Of a DNA stretch of 64,000 nucleotides, positions 54,003-62,877 are shown one piece after another (the stretch's first letter is position 1; the number at the start of each line of letters is the position of its first letter). Source of the stretch: an uncultured Pelagibacteraceae bacterium. GTDB taxonomy: Bacteria > Pseudomonadota > Alphaproteobacteria > Pelagibacterales > Pelagibacteraceae. The position numbers were made by a program, and so were the translations under genes. The stretch spans positions 186,001 through 250,000 of the forward strand of contig CACEHR010000001.1 of assembly GCA_902559395.1 (NCBI GenBank), given 5' to 3'. The notes under the pieces were generated by a model that worked only from the letters and a program-made list of their open reading frames with translations, did no database searches and had not been told where the DNA came from.

Positions 54003-55129
54003 TATTTACTTTCTGTTACTCTTTTTCTTATGTAATTATTAAATACTACAGCAATTAACATCATTGCTCCCAAAAACACTTTAAACCAATCAGTATCAAC
54101 ATCTGTGTAAAATATTCCCATAGATACAGTTCCAAATATTAATGCACCAAAAGCTGCACCAATTGCAGAACCATATCCTCCAGTTAATAAACAACCACCA
54201 ACAACTGCTGCTGCAATTGCCTCTAATTCTTTTAAATTTCCTCTCATTGTATCCGCAGAACCAGCATCTAAAACTTGAATAGTTGCAAAAATTGTAGCTG
54301 CGACTGCAGTTCCAATAAATAAACTTATTTTCACTCTTCCAACAGGCACACCAACGTTCGTAGCACCATTTTTGTCTCCTCCTGATGCAAAAATCCAGTT
54401 TCCATATCTAGTTTTCATTAATATCCATGTTGCAAAAAGGGTAGCTGCAATAAACCATATTACTGAAGGTGGAATACCAGTAGCTAATGGAGTTCCATCA
54501 GTTCTTAATGCAATTAAATTCATTGAACCTAACCAAGTGAACAACCATTTGAATGTATCAGTTGCAAACATCCACGCGATTGGATCATTCTCAATTAAAA
54601 CTCTTAAACCAGGAACTTGAGTTCTTCCTGTAATTAATCTTGTGATTGCTAATGTAGCACCTCTTAAAATAAACAACATTGCTAGAGTTACGATAAAAGA
54701 TGGAAGTCCAGTTCTAACAACAAGGATACCATTGAAGTATCCAACTAGTACCGCCATCGCAAAAGCAAAAATAATACTTACCCATAAAGGCCATCCCCAA
54801 TAAATTGCAGGTATTGCTATACAAATTCCTGCAAAACCAATCATGGAACCAATTGATAAATCAAATTCACCACCAATCATTAGCATTGCTGCAGCAATTG
54901 CAATAATTCCTAAATTTGCAGAGACATCTAAAAAGTTTAGAGTTCCATAAGCACTAAACATTCCTGTATCACCTGCAACAATTCCAAAAAATATAAATAC
55001 TAAAATCGCACCACCAACAGCACCTAATTCTGGTCTATTTAAAAGTAATCTTAATTTTGAAACTTCTTTTAGCCTTTCGTCTTGACCAGAAGTTTTTTTT
55101 GATGCAATGCTTTTTGCTTTATCAGACAT
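54002..55129 (-). CDS. Sugar ABC transporter permease (CUT2/BPD_transp_2)
   Basis: Membrane permease with about ten helices, 375 residues. Diagnostic features: [22 protein letters not shown] near 80-101, [17 protein letters not shown] and the C-terminal [21 protein letters not shown]. The first 30 residues are hydrophilic. It lies between the binding-protein gene and the ATPase; 64 bp with a terminator-like hairpin separates it from the binding protein. Confidence 0.93.
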   Translation of the reverse strand: MSDKAKSIASKKTSGQDERLKEVSKLRLLLNRPELGAVGGAILVFIFFGIVAGDTGMFSAYGTLNFLDVSANLGIIAIAAAMLMIGGEFDLSIGSMIGFAGICIAIPAIYWGWPLWVSIIFAFAMAVLVGYFNGILVVRTGLPSFIVTLAMLFILRGATLAITRLITGRTQVPGLRVLIENDPIAWMFATDTFKWLFTWLGSMNLIALRTDGTPLATGIPPSVIWFIAATLFATWILMKTRYGNWIFASGGDKNGATNVGVPVGRVKISLFIGTAVAATIFATIQVLDAGSADTMRGNLKELEAIAAAVVGGCLLTGGYGSAIGAAFGALIFGTVSMGIFYTDVDTDWFKVFLGAMMLIAVVFNNYIRKRVTESK

Positions 55130-55148
55130 TAATTTGAATTTTGTTTAG

Positions 55149-55184
55149 AAAAAAGGCCTAACTAAAAGTTAGCTAGGCCTTTTA
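55149..55184 (-). terminator. Intercistronic terminator-like hairpin between the binding-protein and permease genes
   Basis: On the minus strand AAAAGGCCTAGCTA pairs with TAGTTAGGCCTTTT (one mismatch, A-C), around a short loop, and a T6 tract follows (55154-55149). It begins 10 bp after the binding-protein stop. A partial terminator would keep the binding protein more abundant than the membrane components, as often seen in such operons. Confidence 0.75.
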
Positions 55185-55193
55185 AAGTATTTA

Positions 55194-56117
55194 TTATCTG
55201 TAACCTTGAGCTGCCCACTTAATTACTTTAGCAGCATTGTCAGGAGTTACGAAACCAGGACCAGTCATAACTACACCAGCTGGCATTGTTCCATATCTCA
55301 TATACTGACCAAATATAGCTATTGGTAAGTAACCTTGTAGGTATTGTTGTTGGTCAATTAAAAACTCTACTTTACCTGCAGCAGCAGCTTTTAACATTCC
55401 AGGTGACATATCAAATGTACCAAGTTTAACAGAACCAACTTTCCCTGCAGCTTCTAAAGCTTTAAGAGCAGCTTCACCTGCAAGACCAGCACCTAAAGTT
55501 AGGATAGTGTCATATCCACCACCTAATTTAGCAGCAACAGCTTTTTGAATTTCTGTTGGGTCATTAGAAGTTCCTAAGATGTCAACAGATCCACCAAAAC
55601 CTTTTTTGAATCCAGCACATCTTCTGTCTAGCGCAACGTTTCCAACTTCGTGGTTAACACATAGTGCTTTTTTACCACCAGCAGCTTTCATTTTTTGTCC
55701 GCCACCTACACCAGCTTCAAACTCAGTTTGTCCAACGTGAGCACTGATACCTAGTGATGCAAAGTCATCTGAACCAGAGTTCATTGAAATTACTGGGATA
55801 CCAGCAGCGATAGCAGCTTTAACAGATTTTCCTAAAGCAGCAGCATCTGGAAGAGTAATCACAATACCTTTTGGTTTTTGTGAAACTGCGTTGTCAATTA
55901 ATTTAGCCATTTCAACCATGTCGAAAGTAGCGGGTGCAGTGTACTTGCAAGATATTCCCATATCCGCACATCCTTTATCTACACCATTCTTAGCAACAGA
56001 CCAAAACGGGTCGTTAGCTTGTCCGTGAGATACAACGATCACGTCTACCGCTAAAGCAGACACTGAAAGCATAACCCAAGCAACAAATGCTAATAATGAT
56101 TTGTATAATGTTTTCAT
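55194..56117 (-). CDS. Periplasmic sugar-binding protein of the ABC transporter (CUT2)
   Basis: Captures the sugar (or polyol) in the periplasm. The 307 residues have a signal peptide (about 1-23, ending ALA), a type 1 Peripla_BP fold with VVSHGQANDPFWSVAKNG, IPVISMNSGSDDF and LIDQQQYLQGYLPI, and two cysteine pairs likely disulfide-bonded (Cys50/Cys57 region and Cys153/Cys162). A good GAGAGG ribosome site precedes the ATG. The nearby Gfo/Idh/MocA and IolE-like genes suggest an inositol-like ligand; this is inference. Confidence 0.9.
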   Translation of the reverse strand: MKTLYKSLLAFVAWVMLSVSALAVDVIVVSHGQANDPFWSVAKNGVDKGCADMGISCKYTAPATFDMVEMAKLIDNAVSQKPKGIVITLPDAAALGKSVKAAIAAGIPVISMNSGSDDFASLGISAHVGQTEFEAGVGGGQKMKAAGGKKALCVNHEVGNVALDRRCAGFKKGFGGSVDILGTSNDPTEIQKAVAAKLGGGYDTILTLGAGLAGEAALKALEAAGKVGSVKLGTFDMSPGMLKAAAAGKVEFLIDQQQYLQGYLPIAIFGQYMRYGTMPAGVVMTGPGFVTPDNAAKVIKWAAQGYR

Positions 56118-56264
56118 TATTTTTCCTCTCGTTTAAATAAAAGTTAACTTTTAATGCGCAAACGTTAACATAAAAAAAACCAAGTTGTAAAGACGACAAC
56201 TTTAAAATGTATAACTTTTATATATAGTTTATAATTGTTTTAGATTTTCTATTAGTAGTTGTAT
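56118..56264 (-). promoter_or_regulatory. Upstream region of the sugar transporter with candidate operators
   Basis: Two GTTAAC palindromes (56143-56148 and 56164-56169) are spaced exactly 21 bp, two helical turns. The second overlaps GCAAACGTTAAC, with a central CG as in LacI-family operators. An AAGTTGT-7-ACAACTT inverted repeat lies at 56082+100 (56182-56202). These are candidate regulator sites; no regulator gene is encoded nearby. Confidence 0.4.
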
Positions 56265-57266
56265 CTAAAATTTTATCTTAATTTGTTTTCTTTGTTTCAA
56301 AGAATTTGATGCAGCATTTGCTAAGATAAGAGCTCTTCTTCCATCCTCAAAACTAGATATAGGTTTATTTTTCTTTAATGTGTATCTTGCAAGTTCATCA
56401 AGCTGAAGCCTGTAAGCATCAACATATCTATCAATAAAAAAATTAAGAAGAGGTTTTTTTTGAGAAGTATTGTTTTTAGTAAATGTTTCTGTCTCGTTTT
56501 CTTTTTTATTTCCAGATATTAACATGCCTTTAGATCCAAACAATTCCACTCTTTGATCATAACCAAAACTACAATGTCTCGAATTGGTGATAATACATTG
56601 TACACCTTTTTTAGATCTTAAAATACATGAGGCAAGCTCATAATCTTTTATTTTATTAAATTTTTTGTCAGAAATATTACTTCCTGTTGAAAAAATGGAG
56701 TCTACTTCATCTTTTTCCAAATAAAATCTAACTAAATCAAAGTCATGTATCATCATGTCTTTAAATATACCTCCAGAAACTTTTAAATAATCTAAAGTAG
56801 GAGGGGCAGGATCTCTACTAGTAATTATAATTTTTTCTAGCTGTCCTATTTTTCCTTTTTGAAGTTCTTTTTTTAACAAACTATGACCCGGGTCGTACCT
56901 TCTGTTAAATCCCAACTGAATTTTTGGATTTAGTTTTTTAATTTTTTTTAGACAATTATTAACTTTATCAATATTTAAATCTAAAGGTTTTTCACAAAAA
57001 ATTACTTTTTTATATTTGGCTGCTTCCTCAATTAATTTGATATGCGTTGGTGTACTTGATGCAATAAATATTAGGTCTATATCTTTATCTTTGAAAGCAA
57101 TTTTAGGATTATTAATTGAAAGAGAATTAAATTTTTTTGATAATTTTTTATTGAGTTTTGTATTTATATCAAAAGTATATTTTAATTTAAAACTTTTATG
57201 AGAAAACAAATTTTCAGCATGCATTTGACCAATTCTTCCAAGACCAATTAAAGCAACATTAATCAT
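56265..57266 (-). CDS. Gfo/Idh/MocA-family dehydrogenase (inositol dehydrogenase-like)
   Basis: NAD(P)-dependent sugar or polyol dehydrogenase. The 333 residues show the Rossmann motif VALIGLGRIGQMHAENL at the N-terminus, FIASSTPTH, the FCEKPLDLN block containing the EKP catalytic lysine, LGFNRRYDPGHSLLKKEL and GGIFKDMMIHDFDLVRFYL with the likely catalytic His/Asp. It matches the IolG-like subgroup in style. It overlaps the neighbouring dehydrogenase gene by 4 bp. Confidence 0.87.
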   Translation of the reverse strand: MINVALIGLGRIGQMHAENLFSHKSFKLKYTFDINTKLNKKLSKKFNSLSINNPKIAFKDKDIDLIFIASSTPTHIKLIEEAAKYKKVIFCEKPLDLNIDKVNNCLKKIKKLNPKIQLGFNRRYDPGHSLLKKELQKGKIGQLEKIIITSRDPAPPTLDYLKVSGGIFKDMMIHDFDLVRFYLEKDEVDSIFSTGSNISDKKFNKIKDYELASCILRSKKGVQCIITNSRHCSFGYDQRVELFGSKGMLISGNKKENETETFTKNNTSQKKPLLNFFIDRYVDAYRLQLDELARYTLKKNKPISSFEDGRRALILANAASNSLKQRKQIKIKF

Positions 57267-58390
57267 AGTTTAACCCATTTTTTTGATTTGCTAGACCTTT
57301 TACATGCATCAATAAATTTAGCAGTTTCATATCCATCATCTTCATTAGGATAGAAAGTTCTTTTTTTTAATTTTAACGATTCAGCGAATTCTCTATAAAT
57401 ATTAGAAAAAGCATCCAAGTAACCCTCTGGATGACCAAATTTAATTCTAGAAAATTTTTTGGAAAAACTTGCGTCATGAAATCCTCTTTCTAATATTCTA
57501 ACAGCTCCTTTTGATGGATTAAATTTTAAATAAGTTGGATCATTTTGTACCCACTCTAAACTTCCTTTAGATCCAAAAATTCTTATTCTCAAACCATAAA
57601 CTCCACCTCTTGCAGTACAACTTGTCCAAAACATTCCTTTTGCACCATTATCAAATTCAATTAATACTTTAGCGTTGTTATCCATTTTAACTGTTTTTGA
57701 TACTTGAGTAATATCAGCAAAAACTTTTTTTGTTTTTAATCCAGACATATAACTTGCAAGATGACAAGCATGAGACCCAAGCTCGTTTAGAACTGTTGAG
57801 ATGCCTACAATTTTGTTATCAAGTTTCCAACGAAACATCTTTCTAGAGTTTTTTTTATTTATAGTTTTTCCTTCACTCCAATCTTGAACATACTCAAAAT
57901 TTATATCTTCTACTTTTCCGATTTTTCCTTTTTCAATTAATACTTTGGCCTCTCGAACCATCGGGTAAGCTGAATAATTATGTGTAAGAGCATATTTAAT
58001 TTTTTTATTTTTTTTTATTTTATTAAATAAACTTTTGGCTTGTTTCAGATCAGCAGCAAAAGGTTTATCAGAAATAATATGAATGTTTTTATCGATAAAT
58101 TTTTCAGCAATAATTTGATGACTTCCTGGTGGCGTCATTATTGATACAACATCAATTTTATCTTTTCGAAGACTTTCTTTGTTAGCCATGGTTAAATAAT
58201 TTGAATAACATCTATCCTCACTAACACCGATGCTTTTTCCAAACGAAGTTGATTGTTTTGAATTTCTTGAAAAAACTCCTGCTACAATTTCATATTTGTC
58301 ATCAAACCTTGATGAAATTCTATGTACGTGACCAATCCAAGAATTAGGTCCACCTCCAATGATACCTAGTTTTAATTTTTTAGATTTCAT
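57263..58390 (-). CDS. Second Gfo/Idh/MocA-family dehydrogenase
   Basis: Oxidoreductase, 375 residues, with LGIIGGGPNSWIGHVHRISS at the N-terminus (longer glycine-rich loop than usual), SIMTPPGSHQIIA, IISDKPFAADL (the EKP motif reads DKP here), YALTHNYSAYPMVREAK, and ELGSHACHLASYMSGL. The family and the operon with the first dehydrogenase imply sequential oxidation steps, but the substrate is unknown. It is divergent from the IolE-like gene across 30 bp. Confidence 0.85.
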   Translation of the reverse strand: MKSKKLKLGIIGGGPNSWIGHVHRISSRFDDKYEIVAGVFSRNSKQSTSFGKSIGVSEDRCYSNYLTMANKESLRKDKIDVVSIMTPPGSHQIIAEKFIDKNIHIISDKPFAADLKQAKSLFNKIKKNKKIKYALTHNYSAYPMVREAKVLIEKGKIGKVEDINFEYVQDWSEGKTINKKNSRKMFRWKLDNKIVGISTVLNELGSHACHLASYMSGLKTKKVFADITQVSKTVKMDNNAKVLIEFDNGAKGMFWTSCTARGGVYGLRIRIFGSKGSLEWVQNDPTYLKFNPSKGAVRILERGFHDASFSKKFSRIKFGHPEGYLDAFSNIYREFAESLKLKKRTFYPNEDDGYETAKFIDACKRSSKSKKWVKL

Positions 58391-58420
58391 TTTTAAAACT
58401 TATATATATAAGACTTATTT

Positions 58421-59323
58421 ATGTCAGTAAAATTAGGAATAGCACCGATTGCATGGAGTAATGATGACATGCCAGAACTAGGGGGCGATACTTCTTTAGA
58501 ACAATGCTTATCAGAAGCAAGTCAGGCAGGTTTTATTGGAATTGAGTCTGGAGGAAAATTTCCTAAAACATCTGAAGAATTAATTCCTAAATTAAAAGAG
58601 TTCAATTTAAATCTTTGTTCAGGTTGGTATGGAGCAAATTTAAGAAAAAATAACGTTTTTGAGGAAAAAAATTTAATTCAAGATCAGCTAAAATTATTTA
58701 AAGACTGCAACTCACCTTGTATGGTTTTTGCTGAAGTTTCAGGTTCAATTCAAGGAGATCCAAATAGAAAACTTTCTACAAGACCAAAGATGGATCTTGA
58801 TGAAGCTAAAAAATACTATTCAAAAATTTCTGAAATGGGAAAATATTTAGAAGATGAAGGAATGCCTCTTGCTTACCATCATCACATGGGAACTGTTATA
58901 GAAACTGAGGAAGATACCATAAGATTGTTAGAAAATACCAATGATAGTGTTAAACTTACTTTAGACACTGGCCATATGTTATTTGCTCAGGGTAATTCTC
59001 TAAAAATTTTAAAAGATTTCAGTGAAAGACTTATTCATATGCACTGCAAAGATATTAGAAAAGATGTTTTAGAAAAATCTTTGAAAGAAGATTTAAGTTT
59101 TAGAGGAGCTTTTTTAGAGGGTGCTTTTACAGTACCTGGAGATGGTTGTATTGATTACAAACCATTATTTGATGTATTAAAAGAAAAAAAATATTCAGGC
59201 TGGTTGGTAGTTGAAGCTGAGCAAGATCCAGCAAAAGCAAATCCTTTTGAATATGCAAAGATTGGTTATAAATATTTAACCGAAACCTTAAATAGCAGCA
59301 ATATAGAGATCTATAAAAATTAA
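58421..59323 (+). CDS. iolE: Myo-inosose-2 dehydratase (IolE)-like sugar-phosphate isomerase/epimerase-fold protein
   Basis: TIM-barrel enzyme that dehydrates 2-keto-myo-inositol in inositol catabolism. The 300 residues begin with LGIAPIAWSNDDMPELGGDTS, typical of IolE, then GFIGIESGGKFP, LAYHHHMGTVIETEEDT, LTLDTGHMLFAQG, HMHCKDIRKDVL and GWLVVEAEQDPAKA, with the metal-binding His/Glu/Asp set. The other iol genes (iolB, C, D, A) are absent from the window. Its stop adjoins the stop of the next convergent gene. Confidence 0.83.
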   Translation: MSVKLGIAPIAWSNDDMPELGGDTSLEQCLSEASQAGFIGIESGGKFPKTSEELIPKLKEFNLNLCSGWYGANLRKNNVFEEKNLIQDQLKLFKDCNSPCMVFAEVSGSIQGDPNRKLSTRPKMDLDEAKKYYSKISEMGKYLEDEGMPLAYHHHMGTVIETEEDTIRLLENTNDSVKLTLDTGHMLFAQGNSLKILKDFSERLIHMHCKDIRKDVLEKSLKEDLSFRGAFLEGAFTVPGDGCIDYKPLFDVLKEKKYSGWLVVEAEQDPAKANPFEYAKIGYKYLTETLNSSNIEIYKN

Positions 59324-59824
59324 TTATCTATAAATAGAAGTAAGTTCGTTATTTCCTGCTGCAACACAAGGAGATTTGAAGCAAGTACCAACAATCCATT
59401 CAGAACCAGGATCAGGCAAAAAATTTGAGGACATAACAAAGATTACCCCCATCTCAACTGATTGACCAGCTTTACCTTCAGCTTTTATTCTTGGATCAGG
59501 ATCAGTTTTCACTTTTGAGTCATCAGAAAATGGATTTTCTATTTTTAAATTTTCATTGATATAATTAACAACTTTATCAGCTATCCATTCACCATTACAT
59601 GGATCACCCCAAACAGTTAATTTACCTTCATCGTTATTACCACATTTATTAATTTCATCATTAATTAGATCAACGACTTTGTTGTGATTTTCTTTTACTA
59701 AATTAGCTTTAGCTTCAACAGCTGGTCTTGTACTTGCTGTCCAAATTAACATACCAACTACAAAGATTGCAGACGCTGATACTAAAAATTCTAAAAATCC
59801 AAAATTTTTGAAATTAATTTTCAT
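59324..59824 (-). CDS. Membrane-anchored, pilin-like hypothetical protein
   Basis: Not recognised. The 166 residues show a short basic N-terminus, one hydrophobic helix (about 9-30, FGFLEFLVSASAIFVVGMLIW) and a hydrophilic periplasmic part with cysteines at Cys61 and Cys76 (NKCG, DPCNGEW) and a further pair near the C-terminus (TCFKSPC). The length and layout resemble type IV pilins or pseudopilins, but the canonical G|FxxxE cleavage motif is not clean (the Glu is the third residue after Gly). No pilus genes are adjacent. A plain anchored protein is the alternative. Confidence 0.5.
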   Translation of the reverse strand: MKINFKNFGFLEFLVSASAIFVVGMLIWTASTRPAVEAKANLVKENHNKVVDLINDEINKCGNNDEGKLTVWGDPCNGEWIADKVVNYINENLKIENPFSDDSKVKTDPDPRIKAEGKAGQSVEMGVIFVMSSNFLPDPGSEWIVGTCFKSPCVAAGNNELTSIYR

Positions 59825-59825
59825 A

Positions 59826-60791
59826 TTAAAGTTTTACAATTTTAGATTTTTCTAACTTTTCCTCAAAAAAATCAATAATATTTTGAATTGTCTCTTTACC
59901 CATTCTTGTCATACATTCATCGGTAAAAGCTGCAGTATGTGGACTTAAGTAAACTTTTTCATTTTTGAGAAGTGGATTATTATCATCAGGTGGTTCTTTT
60001 TTAAAAACATCAATACCAGCTCCAAAAATTAAATTTTCATTGAGCGCTTTATCAAGATCTTCTTCATGAATAATTCCACCTCTTGCTGCATTAATGATAA
60101 TGCAAGTCTTTTTCATTGTTTTTAATAAATCATAATTAATTAAATTTTCAGTTTTATCCGTTAAAGGCATATGGAGCGAAATAACATCCATAGTTTTTAC
60201 TGCTTCAGCTAGATCATCTACTTTTTTTCCACCTAATTCTTCAATTTTATCTTTGTCTACAAATGGATCGTAGACAAATACATTCATTTCGAAACCTAGA
60301 CATCTTTTGATTAAAGCTTTTCCTATTCTTCCAAACCCCATTATTAAAAAATTTTTTTTCCAAACTTCTATTGTTTTTGGTAATTTATTTCTGTCTTTAA
60401 AGTTTCCATCTCTTACTGTTTTGTCAAATAAGTCTTTTCTTTTTGCAATATTTAACAAAACGAACATTACATGTTCTGCAACTGTAACAGCATTAGCATT
60501 AGCTGTTATTGCTATTTTTATATCTTTTTCTTTAGCTTTTTTTAAATCGATATTGTCATAACCTACACCATGTCTTGAAATAATTTTTAAATTTTTTGCT
60601 TCTTCAAAGGTTTCACCAGGAAGTTTTGCAATTCTTATTGATGCACCATCGCAATCTTTTAATTTTGATTTTAAATTTTCTATTGAAGTGTCATCAGTTA
60701 CTTCAACATCAAAATTAGGATGGTTATTTATTAATTCCATACCTTTTTCGTGGACTTTTTGAATAATTAATATCTTTTTTTTATTACTCAT
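59826..60791 (-). CDS. D-isomer-specific 2-hydroxyacid dehydrogenase (phosphoglycerate dehydrogenase-like)
   Basis: NAD-dependent dehydrogenase, 321 residues. Features: SRHGVGYDNIDL (substrate Arg), LIMGFGRIGKALIKRC (GxGxxG), INAARGGIIHEEDLDKAL (catalytic Arg), EPPDDN with the catalytic Glu and SPHTAAFTDE with the His. It lacks the ACT tail of full serA. It lies between the pilin-like gene and the divergent TRAP operon; the TRAP substrate may be an acid acted on by this enzyme, which is only inference. Confidence 0.88.
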   Translation of the reverse strand: MSNKKKILIIQKVHEKGMELINNHPNFDVEVTDDTSIENLKSKLKDCDGASIRIAKLPGETFEEAKNLKIISRHGVGYDNIDLKKAKEKDIKIAITANANAVTVAEHVMFVLLNIAKRKDLFDKTVRDGNFKDRNKLPKTIEVWKKNFLIMGFGRIGKALIKRCLGFEMNVFVYDPFVDKDKIEELGGKKVDDLAEAVKTMDVISLHMPLTDKTENLINYDLLKTMKKTCIIINAARGGIIHEEDLDKALNENLIFGAGIDVFKKEPPDDNNPLLKNEKVYLSPHTAAFTDECMTRMGKETIQNIIDFFEEKLEKSKIVKL

Positions 60792-60902
60792 AATTATATA
60801 TCAATTTTTTAGAGAGCATTTTTAATACGAGAATTATTCTATAAAGTAAATTAGTTTTTTGATTAAAGTTGTATTTATTAAATATTTAAAATAAATTTAG
60901 CT

Positions 60903-61499
60903 GTGAATTTGACAATTAACATTCTCCTATCTTTTTTTAAGACCCTTGAGAAAATAAATACTTTTTTTTTAAGAATTGGAAGACAGTTTGCATGGATAGC
61001 AATACTTTTGATGGTGATTGTCATTTTGGTGCAAGTATTTTTTAGATATGTATTAAATAATGCACTGCCATGGCCCGATGAGGTTGCTAGATTTTTGATG
61101 TTATGGATGACAGGATTGATTGCACCATCTGCGTATAGATGGGGTGGGTTTGTTTCTATTGATTTATTAGAGAGATTTTTACCAAAACTTATCTCCACAT
61201 TATTAACTTTATTTTTATTAATCGTTTCTCTTTTTGTATTAGTAATAGGTTTGGAATTAGGATTTAAACATATTAATGCTGGATGGATATTTAATTCTTC
61301 ATCGATAAAGATTCCTTTTCATTTAATTGGTGGGAAAGCAGAACCAATAAAATTAGCTTGGATGTATATGTCATTACCTGTGGGAATTATTTTTTTAATT
61401 TCTGTGAATATAGAGTTAATTTTAAGAAATATTCTTACTAATTTTACAAAGTTAGACTTGCCTGAAGATTACGATAAACAAAAGTTGGAGACGCAATAA
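60903..61499 (+). CDS. dctQ: TRAP transporter small permease (DctQ)
   Basis: Small membrane subunit of a sodium-dependent TRAP carrier. The 198 residues have four hydrophobic helices, with QVFFRYVLNNALPWPDEVARFLMLW in parts near 42-66, the DctQ signature. The start is GTG at 60903. It overlaps the large permease by one base. The 111 bp upstream are AT-rich, shared with the divergent dehydrogenase. Confidence 0.9.
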   Translation: MNLTINILLSFFKTLEKINTFFLRIGRQFAWIAILLMVIVILVQVFFRYVLNNALPWPDEVARFLMLWMTGLIAPSAYRWGGFVSIDLLERFLPKLISTLLTLFLLIVSLFVLVIGLELGFKHINAGWIFNSSSIKIPFHLIGGKAEPIKLAWMYMSLPVGIIFLISVNIELILRNILTNFTKLDLPEDYDKQKLETQ

Positions 61500-62788
61500 T
61501 GTTAGTTTGGTTTCTTCCTTTATTTTTATTATTTTTGTTAATTGGTTTACCTGTATTTTTTGGATTGTTAGCAGCACCAGGAATTTTGCTTTGGCTAAAT
61601 GATCAAGCTAGAGATGGAGCTATGCTTTATAGAAATATTTATAATGGAATAGATAGCTTCCCTTTGATGGCAATACCATTTTTTATGTTAGCAGGAGAGT
61701 TAATGAACAGAGGAGGAATAACTCATCGACTAGTTGAATTTAGTCAGGCGATGATGGGTCACTTAAAGGGCGGATTGGCTCATGTCAATGTACTGACTTC
61801 AATGTTGTTTGCAGGCTTATCTGGTTCAGCTGTAGCTGATACATCAGCAATTGGATCAATGCTTATTCCTGCAATGGAAAAGCAAGGCTATACAAAAAAA
61901 TTTGCTGCTGCAATTACAGCAGCGAGTTCTGTAATTGGACCTATAATTCCACCTTCAGGGATAATGATTATTTATGCATATGTAATGGGTGAAAGTGTTG
62001 CTGCATTATTTTTAGCAGGAATTGTACCTGGTATTTTAGTTGGGGTCAGCTTGATGATTACAATAAAATTTATGGCTAAGAGATATAATTTTCCAGCAGT
62101 AACCGAAAAAACAACTTGGAGCCAAAGAGGCAAAGCATCTCTTAAAGCTTTTTTTCCTTTGATGACACCTGTAATAATTTTAGGAGGTATCCTTGGAGGA
62201 ATTTTTACACCAACAGAAGCATCAGCTGTAGCAGCTGCTTATGCAATGTTTATTGGTCTATTTGTTTTGAAATCATTAAAATGGAAAGATGTTCCTAAAG
62301 TGATGACAAAAGCAGCGATGGTATCTTCAGTAGTTCTTCTTTTAGTTGGTGCTGCAATGGCTTTTAAAACAGTTGTAAGTTTATCACATGCTCCAGAGCA
62401 TCTTGCTGCATTCGTCTTGGGATTAACTGACAATCCTTATGTTTTGTTATTTCTTATAAATATTTTATTATTTGTTGTTGGAATGTTTTTAGATGCAGGT
62501 CCAGCGATAATAATCTTAGGACCAATTCTTGGACCAGTATTTGTTGAATTAGGAGTTCATCCTGTGCATTTTGCAATTATTATGTCCGTTAATTTAACAG
62601 TTGGTTTAGCAACTCCGCCAATGGGACTTGTATTATTTGTTGCATCCTCTGTATCTGGGGAAAGAGTTGAAACAATAGCAAAAGCTATATTGCCATTCTT
62701 AGCAGTAGAAGCTATAGTTATTTTTTTAATAACCTATTTTCCGTCAATATCGATGACTATTCCTTTGCTTACTGGTTTCGCAAAATAA
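61499..62788 (+). CDS. dctM: TRAP transporter large permease (DctM)
   Basis: Main translocation subunit, 429 residues, about twelve helices. Features: FPLMAIPFFMLAGELMNRGGI, VLTSMLFAGLSGSAVADTSAIGS in parts, ASSVIGPIIPPSGIMI, GGIFTPTEASAVAAAYA and VGLATPPMGLVLFVA, all highly conserved in DctM. It follows dctQ directly. After it, 89 bp with no clear hairpin leads to the binding protein gene. Confidence 0.95.
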   Translation: MLVWFLPLFLLFLLIGLPVFFGLLAAPGILLWLNDQARDGAMLYRNIYNGIDSFPLMAIPFFMLAGELMNRGGITHRLVEFSQAMMGHLKGGLAHVNVLTSMLFAGLSGSAVADTSAIGSMLIPAMEKQGYTKKFAAAITAASSVIGPIIPPSGIMIIYAYVMGESVAALFLAGIVPGILVGVSLMITIKFMAKRYNFPAVTEKTTWSQRGKASLKAFFPLMTPVIILGGILGGIFTPTEASAVAAAYAMFIGLFVLKSLKWKDVPKVMTKAAMVSSVVLLLVGAAMAFKTVVSLSHAPEHLAAFVLGLTDNPYVLLFLINILLFVVGMFLDAGPAIIILGPILGPVFVELGVHPVHFAIIMSVNLTVGLATPPMGLVLFVASSVSGERVETIAKAILPFLAVEAIVIFLITYFPSISMTIPLLTGFAK

Positions 62789-62877
62789 ATATAATTTTTT
62801 TTTACTACTCGATAGACTCTCTAAATCAACTTAAGTATAGTTTATATACATAAATATTTAAAGAGAGGGAAATAATT

